Below, one piece after another: positions 43,880-55,900 of a stretch of 64,000 bases of DNA. The number at the start of each line of letters is the position of its first letter. The stretch's first letter is position 1. Origin of the DNA: Dryomyza anilis (Eukaryota; Arthropoda; Insecta; Diptera; Dryomyzidae); assembly GCA_951804985.1 (NCBI GenBank), contig OX638130.1, forward strand, positions 41,379,475 through 41,443,474, given 5' to 3'. A model generated the notes under the pieces. The model did no database searches, was not told where the DNA came from, and saw only the letters and a list, made by a program, of their open reading frames with translations. The position numbers were made by a program, and so were the translations under genes.

Positions 43880-44765
43880 CTCTAAGCGCTGTCAGGTATG
43901 CTCTTGTATGCTTGTATGCTCCACCGGAGATTCGGACGCTCCAACGTTGACTACCACTGGGTAAAGAATTGAACACCTTTTTTGATGGAGGGCTTTCATC
44001 CATACGTTCAGACATGTCCGTAGGCGCTGGATCTTTATGAGCCTGACTATATCAATGTCTGCCGACTATATTTTCCGAAGAATCTTTAGGAGGAACTTTA
44101 GGAGCGTTCGAGAGGCTCCTAAAGTTCTCTCATCGGTGTTGGCAACCGTTCATGCCTCAGCGCCATAGAGAAGGACTGGCATGATGTGAGACTTATAGAG
44201 CGTAATTTTTGTCCGTCGATAGATGGCTCTGCTCCTCAATTGCCCACGGAGCCGAAAGTATCACCAGTTGGTAAGACTTATTCATCGACTTATCTCAAGA
44301 CTAACGTTAGACGAAGTCTTTTACAACTCGATATCATCGGCATACCCGAGCAGCAAAGTACTCTTGTTGAAGATAGTGCCATTGTGATGGAGTTGGGCTG
44401 CTCTTACAACCTTCCCCATTATTAGGTTGAAGAAGTCACACAATAGGGAATCGCCTTGTGTGAAACCTCAATCGGTATTAAACATATCAGTGAGGCTGTT
44501 CCCATTCTCAGTGTGCAATATGTGTCGCTCAGGGTCATCCTCCAAAGCCTTATAGTATCACACGTATAGTGAACTCAGACATGGTGGCTATAGGCGACTC
44601 CTTATCAGAAAGTTATTTTGTAGTCAGTATTTCGAGCAGTTGGTGGGGCTGCCTCTCTTTGGCATTTGGCATAATGTGAACATCCGATCTATGGTGGACT
44701 TTCCATGTCTGAATACGCACTGATAAAGTCCAATCAGTTTTTTGACGATGGGATTACTTAAAAGC
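43880..44765 (-). pseudogene. RTE-like LINE reverse transcriptase fragment
   Basis: Same family as 19876-21640: on the minus strand KKVFNSLPSGSQRW matches KKVFNSVPSGGEER. On the plus strand shared words include AGAATCTTTxxGxGGAACTT, GCAAAGTACTCTTGTTGAAG and GGGAATCGCCTTGTGTGAAA. It runs from the palm region to the C-terminus with many indels. More decayed than the 20-kb copy and truncated at both ends. Confidence 0.82.
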
Positions 44766-44769
44766 TTAC

Positions 44770-45115
44770 TTAAACTTATTTAAAGCATTTTATTCGATTC
44801 AATTTTTTATTCTCACCTTTTTTTTTCAAATAAAGTCTAATAACTTTAAGAATTTCAATCCGATTTATAAAAATTAAAGACTGTTTTATTAAGAATAAAT
44901 TTGTCTTTAAGTTCATAAGTACTTGAACCCATCCGAAAACGTTTTTTTCGAAATAACTCCGAATTTTTAGGGTGTTTCCGAAAATTTTAAGACTGATTTG
45001 TGATGTACTCAACAAGGCATATAACCTGCACTAGGTCATTTTTCAAGTATATTTTCACTGTATCACCGTGTTATTAATTAATATTGAACGTGACTTTTTT
45101 AAGTTGTGTATATAT
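44770..45115. other. no gene seen
   Basis: AT-rich spacer; possible inverted counterpart of 42150-42230 at 44940-45050. Confidence 0.3.
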
Positions 45116-45118
45116 GTG

Positions 45119-45427
45119 TAGCCGCGGTAGCTCAGTGGTTAGTGCGTTGGACTGCGAGCCGAAAGGTCCCCGGTTCAAGCCTGGACTGGGGCTAACAACA
45201 TATTTTCATAGAAACATTTTTCTATACCGCGCTACCTCTCGGCAGTAAATGGAAAACCTAAGAGAGTAAACATTGCTTATGAAAAGCTTTCACCCGCCGT
45301 TCGGATTCGGCAATAAACTGTAGGTCCCACCAATTTGAGTAGAAATATAATACGCACAGCTCAAATGGTGAGAGAGCTCGGCCGAAGTTCTATACAGGAC
45401 TGTAGCGCCAAACTATTATTATTATTA
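45119..45427 (+). mobile_element. tRNA-derived SINE
   Basis: Complete copy with an intact head (GCCGCGGTAGCTCAGTGG; GGTTCAAGCC). Possible short duplication ATGTG (45114-45118 and 45429-45433). It lies at the edge of the gypsy remnant that follows. Confidence 0.9.
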
Positions 45428-45429
45428 AA

Positions 45430-46010
45430 TGTGAATGTAGTTTTATTTGTATTTTTAGAAATGTAAGCAGGTTTTAAAAGATCAATTGAAACTGTTTTTA
45501 TTAGAATACCATTCTGTATTTTAAAGATCTTATTTTGTTTAGATATGACTTCAAATGGATGTTGTAATCCAGAAGTGCGGGCTATTTTAACAAACACCTA
45601 TTCACAAGTTTTCAGTGCTTTTGACATATATCTTTTGTCAAGATTGTTATGAACTATTTTAGTACGCACTTGTGAGAAATGCTCTCTTAGTTTATGAAGA
45701 GTGTTGTCTGGAGAAGTTAAATTATTATTAGGTACAGTAAGCTCGCCAGGTAGCCGAAGTGTTTGTCCATATACTAATTCTGCAGCAGAACCTTTCAGAT
45801 CTTCTTTAATTGTTGTGCGTAATCCCAACAGAATTTTTGGAAGAAGTTCCGACCCATGAGTTAAATTATTGTTTGTTAGTATGGATGTCTTAATCTGTCT
45901 GTGGAATCGTTCTATCATTCCATTTGCTCTTGGGTGATAGGCAGACGTGTGTATTTTATGTGATCCAAGGAAATTAGTTAATGCATTAAATAATTTGGAT
46001 GTAAATTGTG
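45430..46010 (-). pseudogene. gypsy integrase C-terminal part
   Basis: The minus strand carries the integrase Glu block YHPRANGMIERFHRQI (about 45925-45875), GLRTTIKEDLKGSAAELVYG and LVYGQTLRLPGELTVPNN. After a frame break it carries the GPY/F-type C-terminal module (LQHPFEVISKQNKIFKI; TVSIDLLKPAYI, 45540-45450). The N-terminal half of the same integrase lies at 48069-48520, on the other side of a 2-kb insertion. Confidence 0.88.
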
Positions 46011-48060
46011 GAGGGAATTGCACTTTACCGGTCGAAGTGAAAAAAAAATGGGACCCCCTGTATTTAAAAAAAAAAAAATTACAACAACAAACAGAAAAGT
46101 CGCTCGGACCCCTGTGACCTTGAAAAATGAAAAACCGGTACACCTACATACAGGGTTATGAGGGGTACTCAAATTAAAAGTATTTGACACTATTACAAAT
46201 ATGTACTAATTTTCAAGATCGATCCACTGTAGCGCCCTCTAGACCAATTTTTGTTCATAATCTTTACACATTTATAGGTTGAATTTAAGTTTTGTAATAC
46301 AGAAAGTACAAATATAACAATATTAAACTTTTAAAGAGTGTATATTTTTTTTATTTTTTTTTTCTTTTTCATTTTTTTTTTTTTTATAATATTATATCTT
46401 ATGTATTTAATGGTGCCCGGACATAACCCCCACGGACGTATTCGAATTTGGGGATTATGTCCGCATAGGATCGCCCGATTTTTTGGAAATAAAATTTCCC
46501 CTGCGGCGCTTCAGTTTCGAATAAATTCAAAAAATATCAAAATAAAAATATATCTTTGTTTTATTCACTAAAGAGAAGAATGAAATTTTATTTACAAAAA
46601 ATCTCGCGCTTAAATTCAAACAATAAAAATATATATTTATCTTATTCTCTAAAGAGAAGAATTAAATTCTATTTACAAAAATCGCAGAAATAAAATTTCG
46701 CCTGCGCCGATTCAGTTTCGCATAAATTAAAAAAATATCCAAATTAAATTATATCTTTGTTTTATTCATTAAAGAGTAGAATTAAATTTTATTTACAATA
46801 AATCGCGCGATTTTTTGGAAATAAAATTTCGCCTACGCCGCTTCAGTTTCGCATAAATTAAAAAAATATCAAAATTAAATTATATCTTTGTTTTATTCAT
46901 TAAAGAGAAGAATTAAATTTTATTTCCAATAAATAGCGCGATTTTTTTGGATATAAAATTTCGCCTACGCCGCTTCAGTTTCGCATAAATTCAAAAATAA
47001 TAAAATAAAATTATATCTTTGTTTTATTCATTAAAGAGAAGTATTAAATTTTATTTACAATAAATCGCGCGATTTTTTGGATATAAAATTTCGCCTGCGG
47101 CGCATAAATTCAAAAAATAACAAAATAAAATTTTATATTTGTTTTGTACATTAATGAGAACAACAACATTTTATTTACAAAAAGTTTTAGTTACAAATTT
47201 ACAAAAAATTGTATTTAAAAAATATCAATAACAAACAAATTTAACAAAATAAATAAATTCGATTTTAAAAAGAAATTCAAAAATATAAAATCGGACATAA
47301 CCGCCAATGGGGGTTATGGCCGAATTCATAGTTGGACATAAACCCCAAATTCGAAATTCGAATTGGGTGTTATGTCCGTTGGGGGTTATGATGTCACGGC
47401 ACCGTATTTAATTACAGAATTTTTTGTTTTTTTTTAATTTTTAATTGTTTTTTTTTTTTTATTTTTTTTTTGTGTATATAGTTATATTTTTTATTTATAT
47501 TCATGCTTTTGGTGGTTTTTGATCGATTTTTGATTGCATAATAATGATGAAGGAAAATAAGACAACTCCTTTTGGGAATCGCGCGATTTTTTAATTTTTT
47601 TACCGCAAGTTCATTTGGAATTTTTTTTATTTTTTTCAAACAAATGCAAGTTATTTTAGTGCTTATATTTCTTTTCATTTGAGTCAAAATATATACAATT
47701 TTATAAAAAAAATAAAAATTTTAATTTAAAAAAAAAAAAATTTAAAAAGAAAAAAATAAAAAAAAAATATCACTCTTATAATATTGTTATATTTGTACTT
47801 CCTGTATTACAAAACATAAACTCAACCTACAAATTTGTAAATATAACGAACATAAAATGGTCTAGAGGGCGCTATAGTGGACCGATCTTAATAATTAATC
47901 GTGAGACAAATACCTTTCATTTGAGTACCCACATTTGATTTTTCAAGGTCACCAGGGGTCCGAGCGACTTTTTTTAATTTTGTTTTTTTTTTTTGCGAGA
48001 ATAAAGCGCGTGGCAACTTTTTTTAACATTTAACTTCGGCCGGTAAAGTACAATTCAGCA
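46011..48060. mobile_element. foldback-like element, 2050 bp, 8-bp target duplication
   Basis: Inserted in a gypsy integrase and flanked by exact AAATTGTG copies (46003-46010 and 48061-48068). The ends share AATTGCACTTTACCGG / AATTGTACTTTACCGG, and the arms stay inverted for roughly 400 bp: AAGTCGCTCGGACCCCTG, GACCTTGAAAAAT, GCGCCCTCTAGACCA and AAGTACAAATATAACAATAT all recur in complement. The arms continue to an inner pair with GGACATAACCCCCA. The core is a tandem repeat. No transposase. Long TIRs with a tandem-repeat core resemble Foldback; the 8-bp duplication would also suit hAT or P-type transposases. Confidence 0.88.
46500..47110. repeat. ~130-bp tandem repeat core of the foldback-like element
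   Basis: About five units. Landmarks TTATTCATTAAAGAG (about 46765, 46897, 47028, weaker at 46563 and 46645), GCGCGATTTTTTGGA and AAAATTTCGCCTACGCCGC. The first two units are shorter. Confidence 0.82.
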
Positions 48061-48068
48061 AAATTGTG

Positions 48069-48520
48069 TTTCTTGATCAACAGTAATATCCAAAGATACT
48101 CCAAATCTGGAAATATAGTTGTGCATGAACGTTTTGGCAACAGTATGTGAAGAAATGTCTTGTAAATGATAGGCTTCAGGTCAACGAGTATTTTTATCGA
48201 TTATTGTCAAAATATATCTGAAGCTGTTTGATACTGGTAAAGGTCCCACCAAATCTATGTGAATGTGCTCAAATCTTCCTGAGGGAATTTCTTTTTTTTT
48301 GAGTAGGTGATTTAGTATAAATATTAATTTTTGATATGCTATACAACTTTGTGCCCAATCGTTTATGTCTTTTTGCATTGATGTCCAAAAATATTTTGTT
48401 TGAATTAAACGTCTAGTAACACGAATGCCTGGGTGTGATAATGAATGAATGTTCGCATGGAAAGTGGTACAAATGCTCTTGCGGAAAGACTAGAAATATC
48501 ACACCAAATTTTTAAATTTA
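48069..48520 (-). pseudogene. gypsy integrase N-terminal and core part
   Basis: The minus strand has the zinc-finger end (KDINDWAQSCIAYQK, with the second Cys as Tyr) and the first catalytic Asp block FEHIHIDLVGPLPVSNSFRY (48300-48225). After a break comes FGVSLDITVDQETQF (about 48100-48062), where the second catalytic Asp is kept. It continues beyond the 46011-48060 insertion at 46002. Confidence 0.85.
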
Positions 48521-48762
48521 GGGTGTGTGCGAGTTTGACTAAATTGCTGACTAAACTAAATTTTCTCGGTAATGCAGTGTTCGACTTTTCAATTTAGCAA
48601 ATTTTCGAGCAAACTAAATGAAACTAAATTGGAAGACAGCAAACAGACATATGAGAATTGATTGATTATGGACTTGAACATTTACCGGTTACCGAATGGC
48701 GATCGAATGAAAACCTGTCAAATTTAGTTTAGTCAGCAATTTAGTTGAACTCGCACACACCC
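48521..48762. mobile_element. PIF/Harbinger-type MITE, 242 bp, TTA duplication
   Basis: TIRs start GGGTGTGTGCGAGTTTGACT (left) and GGGTGTGTGCGAGTTCAACT (right, reverse complement) and extend about 43 bp through AAATTGCTGACTAAACTAAA. TTA is duplicated at 48518-48520 and 48763-48765, the TWA target of PIF/Harbinger. No coding sequence. Inserted in the gypsy pol remnant. Confidence 0.9.
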
Positions 48763-48765
48763 TTA

Positions 48766-49065
48766 ATATAGGTATATTAACATGTTTAAGATTGCATTTA
48801 AAACTTTGGATTGAGATGAGATTTTGTAATTCATTATATTTTTGTTGTTCTGTACAAAGGGTCTCTAAATTAATATCAAGTGTAGAAATTCCTTGAATTT
48901 CAGGTATTCGTGACAATTGTCTTTTCAGAAATGTGTTGTATGTTGTTAGTAAATCGTGCTATACATTCTAGATGCCTAGTTTGTCTTGGGGGTCGGTCAA
49001 CTTTTGAATTTAGTACATATGTATGTGGTTTGTGATCAGTAAAAACGGTAAAATTTCAATCCGTC
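48766..49065 (-). pseudogene. gypsy RNase H end and linker
   Basis: The minus strand encodes SKVDRPPRQTRHLE (end of RNase H, about 49015-48975) and, after a frame break, SRIPEIQGISTLDINLETLC, the usual 'DxLSRxP' linker toward integrase. The element is truncated near 49065; the rest of pol is absent. Confidence 0.8.
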
Positions 49066-50420
49066 AAATTGCTAACATGTTCACCACCCGAACATTTGGT
49101 CCAAAACAGCCTTTAATAAAAAGGACTGCTAAAAGTTTGGCGGCGGATATACCCGACCCATAAAATAATTAAAATTTTGCAAATATTGAAATATATTGTA
49201 ATTACCCAACCCACACACAAAAACAAAGTTATTAAATTTAGTTAATTTGGCGAAGTTTTTTTTTTTGGCAAAAATTGTTACTTCCGACCGTACCCGAACT
49301 CAATCAAAAGCGTTACACGAATTAAGAAACGATCGTTTCATTAAAATAATCGTGCGCCAAATAATTTTTAATCAAAACTAAAAATCACAGTTTTTACAAA
49401 TTGTAATTATTATAAATTTGTAACATATTACAAAATATTTTGCATTACAAGTTTGCCAAATATCATGTTTTAATTATTTTCAACAAGCAACTGGCTGCTT
49501 CACTCGTTTGTTTGTATTTGTTTTATTTGTTCATAAAACAAATAAACACTAAGACACAGCAAAGAGCGCGGTTGTCAAGTGTATATAGAGTTGCCACACT
49601 GTGCACTAAAAAGTGTTTTTGTGCGATTTTACAAATTACCCGTGGGGACCAAAAAATTATCCCATATTGTTTGGCAATTGAGCAATATTCAACTCTTTTA
49701 AACCCACATTAAAACTTTTTTTAACAGTTAAATGTCCCTATTTCCTGTTAAATAAAGAAACTTCATCTTCTTTTCTGCATTTAACTTCGTCCTCCATTAT
49801 TTTTATATCACTATTAATTACTTTACAATCTTTTTGTTCATGTTACGTTCTACAAAATAGTACAATATACAACTCCCTTAAAAACTAAATAACTATAGCT
49901 TATATACTAATACTTAATCTAAGTTTCAATGGTACTTTCCTAGTGTCTTGTGCTGCTTCTGCCTAAAAACATAATTTGGCCAATCACAGTGTGTTTTGCT
50001 GTTTTTGCCCAGAAGCATCATTTTAACCAATCACAAGTTCTCTAAAGAACTCAAGTTCGATCCGCAACTCGAGTTCATAACGCTGACCGTGAAAGCAACT
50101 CTTGCATAATCAGCAACCCGCGATGACATTGAATTTAGGCAATCGCGAAGTCATTGAATTGAAGTCATCTTTGTTTACAAACAAATTGCACCACGTGCTT
50201 ATTTTCTTCAAGCTAGCAACTTGACGTTGCTGCGAATTTGGTTTATAGTTACAATTGCTGACTAAGTATATTGTCGCCGCTTATTTTGGCAACGATAAAA
50301 AAGCGAGCCATCAAACCAACATCATTCACTTTTTGTTTTAACAACAATAAGTATGTATTTAATATTATTTTAATATTTAGCAACAGCATATACCCAATAG
50401 CAACAGATATTTTCTCATGT
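49066..50420. other. no gene recognised; possible decayed LTR
   Basis: Mixed AT-rich DNA. From about 49842 (TGTTACGTTCTACAAAATAG) to about 50350 the composition is more balanced and LTR-like, but no second copy or inverted end is visible, so I do not call it an LTR. The 90-codon plus reading at 49440-49712 has no recognisable domain. Confidence 0.3.
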
Positions 50421-50424
50421 AAGC

Positions 50425-50700
50425 ACATTTTTTTTTAGATCTCAATGTATGCTTTCCATAAGCAAGAGAATTTTAAAAATCAGATAACTTTTGGATTTTT
50501 TACAATTTTTGAAAGATTTTTCATGAAAAAATTTTCAACTTTGCTGATTTTTATCTCCATAACTATTAAAGATACAAACTCCAATTTCAAAACATAAGTT
50601 CTTTCTGTGCAACACTTTTTAAATTTTTAAAATCGGTTGAGTGGTTCCGACAATACTGAATTTCACCCGATTTAAGAACGTATGGGCGCTGTTGGTCTGT
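50425..50700 (-). repeat. dispersed repeat (CACAGTGTGCCCAAAC family), copy B
   Basis: Reverse complement of 15325-15590: GTGTTGxACAxAGA, AAATCGGTTGAGTGGTTxCG and the AGATCTCAATGT block are shared with scattered differences. The CACAGTG start is diverged here (CATGGGCGCTGTTG side). Confidence 0.55.
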
Positions 50701-50704
50701 GAAT

Positions 50705-51079
50705 TGAATCTACATGGACCCTCACAATGAGAAGGATTAGCCATATTATCGCCAACTTATTTTTCTAATAAAACTATATGTTATTACTGACACAAGTTTC
50801 TAATCATTTTAGCGTATTCATCAATACAATCACTCACATATTTAAGTGTCTATAAAACATAATTATATTCATATAATAACATTGTTATATCTTTATCAAA
50901 ATTATCATTCATATATTACCTTATGATATATTGTATTTTAAAATTTTATAAAATATGCTGTATTATATACAAAACATATACGTGTTAAGAAAAAAAACTT
51001 TTTTTTATAACTTAACATTCTCTTATATTATGAAAATTGACATTATATTATAGTTTGTGTTAATATTTTACAATATAAA
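50705..51079. other. no gene; outer flank of the young gypsy element
   Basis: Very AT-rich. It does not continue the integrase that is interrupted at 60179, which would be expected if it were the other half of the insertion site. Confidence 0.45.
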
Positions 51080-52831
51080 GTCATCGGCTTGCTTCAGTCG
51101 GATTGGCGTGGTTCTTGTGCATAAACTTATGCATTAGCGTGAACATAAAAAAAAAATTGCATGCCTTTAAAAAAAATGCCAATGTGAAAAGAGCTAAAAA
51201 TTAAGTCGACATTAAAGAAAAATCAATACACCAAAAATCTTATAGCATCCCAAATATTAAGGTAACCAGATGGTATGTCACCTTAGAGTACATTGTTTCC
51301 CACCCCATGATTATGCTAACCATACACCGTTGACAATCACAGATACTCTATTATTTTAATGATTGTCCCTTATGTACAAAAAAAATCTAAACCGTCTTAA
51401 ATAATGCTACATTTCTTCACTTTCTTCATTCCTCTTTATATATATTCTTTAGCAACTCATTTTAAACTAAATAGTAAATTATATAAAAGTAAATGGTAAA
51501 TTGAAATTAAAAATGAAAAAAATTGATAAATTCATGATTATTACATTAGTTAGTTAAATGTATATAATGTACATGTTAAATGTAAAAAGTATGTAATGTT
51601 ACATGTAAATAGTATGTAATGTTACATGTAAATAGTATGTAATGTTACATGTATATAGTAGATACATCTTTGAATTTTAATTAACTTATTTTTTTATTTT
51701 ATTATGTGGCATGGTATTTGTTCATAGTAAGTCGGTCTGTTTAAATGTTGTCTATTTTATTTTAGTTGTAGTTTTTGTTGTCAAATTAAATGTTTTTGTT
51801 TTTCCTTTTTTTTTCTGTATATATATGTGTAGTAAGTGTTAATTATATTTTGGTTAAATCAAGTCTTTATCTTTTTTTATAGCAATTTGTTTATATTATT
51901 TTTTTACATACTGTTTGCCCAATTGAATATTTCGTTTTTACCATATCTGTAATTTTCTGCTCTGGTTACTACCGCCGAAAAGTGCGCACCTGCCGGGATT
52001 TGATGATCAACTGTAAATACTTAGGATCTTTGTAAGAAAAGTTTATGTATATATATATATTCAATTGGACTTATTTAGCATTATTTGTTTCTTTCTTCTT
52101 TTTTTTTTTTTTTTTTTTTTTGCTATTTGTTTGCTATTTTGTTGCTATTTTTTTTTCTTTCGCTTACGTGTTGTTGGTGTCGTGTTTAAGTTTAGTGGTT
52201 AAGTCTAGGTTTAAGTTTAGTGATTAAGTCTAGGTTTAAGTTTAGTGGTTAAGTCTAGGTTTAAGTTTATGTTAACGCATGCCTTTGAATTAAATTAGTT
52301 TAATTTAGTTTTAGATAACGATTTTAGATAAAAAAATTTTAAAATTAATTAGTTCGAGTTTTGGCGACGAGGCGCCTTTCCAGCGTCCGCCTTCGTCGCG
52401 CTTCCACCTCGACCGCTCTTCGCCTTCCAACAATCTTCCGTTAGTGTAGAATTCAGCGTTCGAGCTTCACTCTTTTTGTTCTAATTTAATAGTAGTAGTT
52501 AGCACAATTTTAAACTTAGATTAATTTCATTTTACCTTTCTCTTTTATTTTTCTTTTACGTTGAAAACTGTCGTTTTGTTGTTTCGTTTTATACTTGATA
52601 CTTGTAAAAATACTTGATCTGCACAGCTTGAATGCGAATTTACAAAAGAACGCGTGCAAAATTCATTTTTATGCATGTGCAGAAAACTAACGGACTTCTT
52701 GCATCGATAGAAAACTCGATGACTTGTTTATCGGTTTTTTTCATGTCAGTGTTGTCATTTAAGGTATTTAAAAAAAAAAAACTCTTTCTCCCGCAACTTT
52801 GTTATTAGGTATTTTTGCAAAATCTGTTACA
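51080..52831 (-). repeat. 3' LTR, 1752 bp
   Basis: Direct repeat of 58430-60178. It begins (minus) TGTAACAGATTTTGCAAAAA at 52831. The far end reads GCAAGCCGATGAC at 51080, without a clean CA terminus: the inner copy has three more bases that would give ...GACCA. It contains three ~27-bp units (AAGTTTAGTGGTTAAGTCTA) at 52184-52265 and three GTAATGTTACATGTA units at 51590-51650. The 60-codon and other readings inside are chance. Confidence 0.93.
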
Positions 52832-52940
52832 AACCTGCTTCGTTATTAGTATAACGAGATAACGAACAGGAAGGATTTTAAATTGATAATAAATATGTGT
52901 GGCTCGACCCACGAATAGCCGGGCAACTATTCATATAAAC

Positions 52941-55900
52941 TCATGCTCTAATATCTGAGGCGTGATAACGTCCAACTAATTTACCTTTCAAGTCTTCTAT
53001 ATCATATAGCGCATTCCCAATCTTTTTCCTTATGCGACATTTCACAAACTTAGGCAAAAATTTTGCATTAATGGCTTTCGCAAAATTACTCTGCACAAAA
53101 TTCCTGCGGAACACTTCTTGGCCTTCTCGAAAGTAAATTGGCCTCGTTCTTGTATTATAAGTTTTTGAGGTCTTTTCATGTGCATGAGCTATGTTTTTTC
53201 TGATTTTGGCCCGAATACGATTCAACCTATCTGAGCTATACTCAACGTTTTCATCTACATTTCGTAAACAGTCAAGTTTGTCTAAAATTTGGTACGTTGA
53301 TCCGTGTTGAATCATATTCTGGCCGAATAAGGCATAATAAGGAGAACACTGGATTGCTGAATGATAATCACTACGCAATATTGCTAGAATTTGGGGAATA
53401 AATCGATCCCAGTTTTTATGGTTTGAATCGTTCTTGATGAAATACCGCACTTTTGAAATAATTTCCCTATTGGCACGCTCTGAAGCATTAGCCTGCGGTG
53501 AGTAAAGTCCGGTTTTAATATGAACTATTCCATATTGGGAGAGGAAGTCCTGCATCTCTCCAGAGACAAATTGCTTGCCATTATCGCTGTGTATATATTG
53601 GGGTACCCCAAATGCTGAAAATATTTCATTTTGTAAAAAATCGATGACATTGGCTGAAGTAGCTGCTCTGAGAGGTTTAAGGAAAATAAATTTTGATAAA
53701 TGATCTATGGCTATAAAAAGAGATGCGTTCTGCGAACAAGTTCTGGGATACGGACCCAAAAAGTCACAATACAACCGTTGAAATGGTCTAAGAGATATAA
53801 AAGCATTACCAATCGGAGGTTTTAGAGATTGATTTGGAGATTTTATGATTTTGCAGTTATCACAATTTTTTACATACTCTCTAACGTCACGAGCCATTGT
53901 AGGCCAGAAGTATTTCTGCCGAATGCGTATAAGAGTTTTCATAAATCCGCCGTGACCACCAACGAGTGTATCATGAACATTTTTTATAACATCTGCGGTT
54001 AGCGACTTCGGAAGCCACAATCTCCATAAGTTATCCTCTTCATCTTCAGCACCTCTTCTAAAATGTACCCTCTTGTATACAAAATTTTCTGATACACACA
54101 AATCTGGAAGTGAAACATCATTTTCGCGTATTGTTTTTCGAATATCTTCATACTCAGCATTGTTAAATTCATTTGACTTTAAATCTATATCTACTCCTAA
54201 TCTATTTATATCTATTTCGTCAACATCAAATCTAGACAGGGTATCGGGCACCACGTTAAGGGAGCATTTTCGATGTTCGATTTTAAAATCAAAGCACTGC
54301 AATTTTAGGCTCCAGCGCGCTAATCGTCCACTTAAGTCTTTAAGACTCATTAGCCACTTTAGGCTGGAGTGGTCTGTAATAATTCGAAAAGGTAAACCCT
54401 CAATGTAAGGCCTAAACTTTTGGACACAAATGACTGCGGCCATGCACTCGAGCTCGGTCACAGTATAGTTTTTCTGTGCTTTATTTATTTTCTGCGAGAC
54501 AAATGCTATAGGACGCTCCTTTCCCTCATTATCGAACTGATAAAGAACTCCTCCAACTCCTATCTTCGACGCGTCACATTGGATAATGAATTCTGACTTA
54601 AAATTTGGCTGTGCAAGTACAGGAGCGGAAGATAAAGCATCTTTAAGCTTCTCAAAAGATTTGATAGCGTCAGTAGATAATTTAAACGGTTTTATGGACT
54701 TACGAAGACAGTCAGTTAGAGGTCCGGAGAGATCTGCATAGTTTTTTATGAACGCACGATACCAATTAGACATACCAATAAACCTCCTCACTTGTCTAGG
54801 CGTTTTTGGCAAAGGGAAACTCTTAATTGCCTCAACCTTTTCCGGGTCCACCTTAAGACAACCATGACCTATTCTATAGCCAAGATATTTAATTTCGCGC
54901 TGACAAAATTTGCTTTTGTCTACATTAATGGTTAAATTCGCTCGCCTAAGACAAGACGCCACCTCACTCAACAATTTTAGATGGGATTCGAAATCAGCAC
55001 TGCACACAAGTAAATCATCCAAATATATAAAAACATTTTCTCGGAACTTAGAGGGTATCACTCTATCCATCAGACGACTCATGGTTTGTGGGCCATTACA
55101 TAAACCGAAAGGCATCACTTTGAAGTGATATAATGGTTTACCCGGTACAGCAAAGGCAGTTTTACACTTGGATGATTCAGTGAGTTTTATTTGAAAGAAT
55201 GCATCCTTCAAATCTATTCCGCTTATAAAAAATGTGTCTTTCAATCTACTCAGCAGTCCATTAATGTGCGGTAACGGATAAGAATCTTTCTTTGTCAATA
55301 AATTTACTTTTCGGGAGTCTAGACATAACCGGATTTTCCCAGGCTTTCTTACCAAGACAACAGGACTACACCAAGGTGAATTGGACTCTTCGATAACGTT
55401 CATGCTTAGAAGTCTGTCAATTTCTGCATACGCTTCTTCTTGTCTCGGTGGAGAAAGGGGAAAATGTTTGGTTTTGACAGGGACAGCATCACCGGTATCA
55501 ATGTCGTGTTCTAACAAATTAGTACAGCCTAATCCAATCTTTGAAAAGGAAGGAAACTGTAAAATGACTTTATCGAGTTCTAACCGCTGCTCATGCTCTA
55601 GCTCATGAAAATTTAAATTGCTGTGAGCCTCTATATTTAGCTCGCACACGGCTGGAATGATATGTGGTGCTAAAGCGAAAGCTCTCCAAAAGTCAACTCC
55701 GAGATACGCATCCTGTTTGCGTGTAGGTACGAGATAAAAATCAATAGTTTTTGTTACATTTTTATAAATTGTTGGCAATGAGCACACTCCAACAACACTT
55801 TGTTTCTTTCCATCAGCAGTGGAAACTGAAGATCTTACAGGTTTAATATTGACATTGTGTTTGGATAAAAAAGATATACAATTGTTGCCAAGAACCGAAA

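Noticed and set aside
43582..44015. 122- and 97-codon readings across the AT microsatellite
   Set aside because: They are mostly Ile-Tyr repeats produced by the AT run.
47412..47687. 91-codon Lys/Ile-rich reading
   Set aside because: It is generated by A/T runs in the arm of the foldback-like element.
49842..50350. Solo LTR
   Set aside because: The start TGTTACGTTC and the balanced composition are suggestive, but there is no matching end, second copy or target duplication in the window.
54073..55128. Plus-strand readings of 72-111 codons inside pol
   Set aside because: They lie opposite the intact 1110-codon Pol frame and have no family resemblance of their own.
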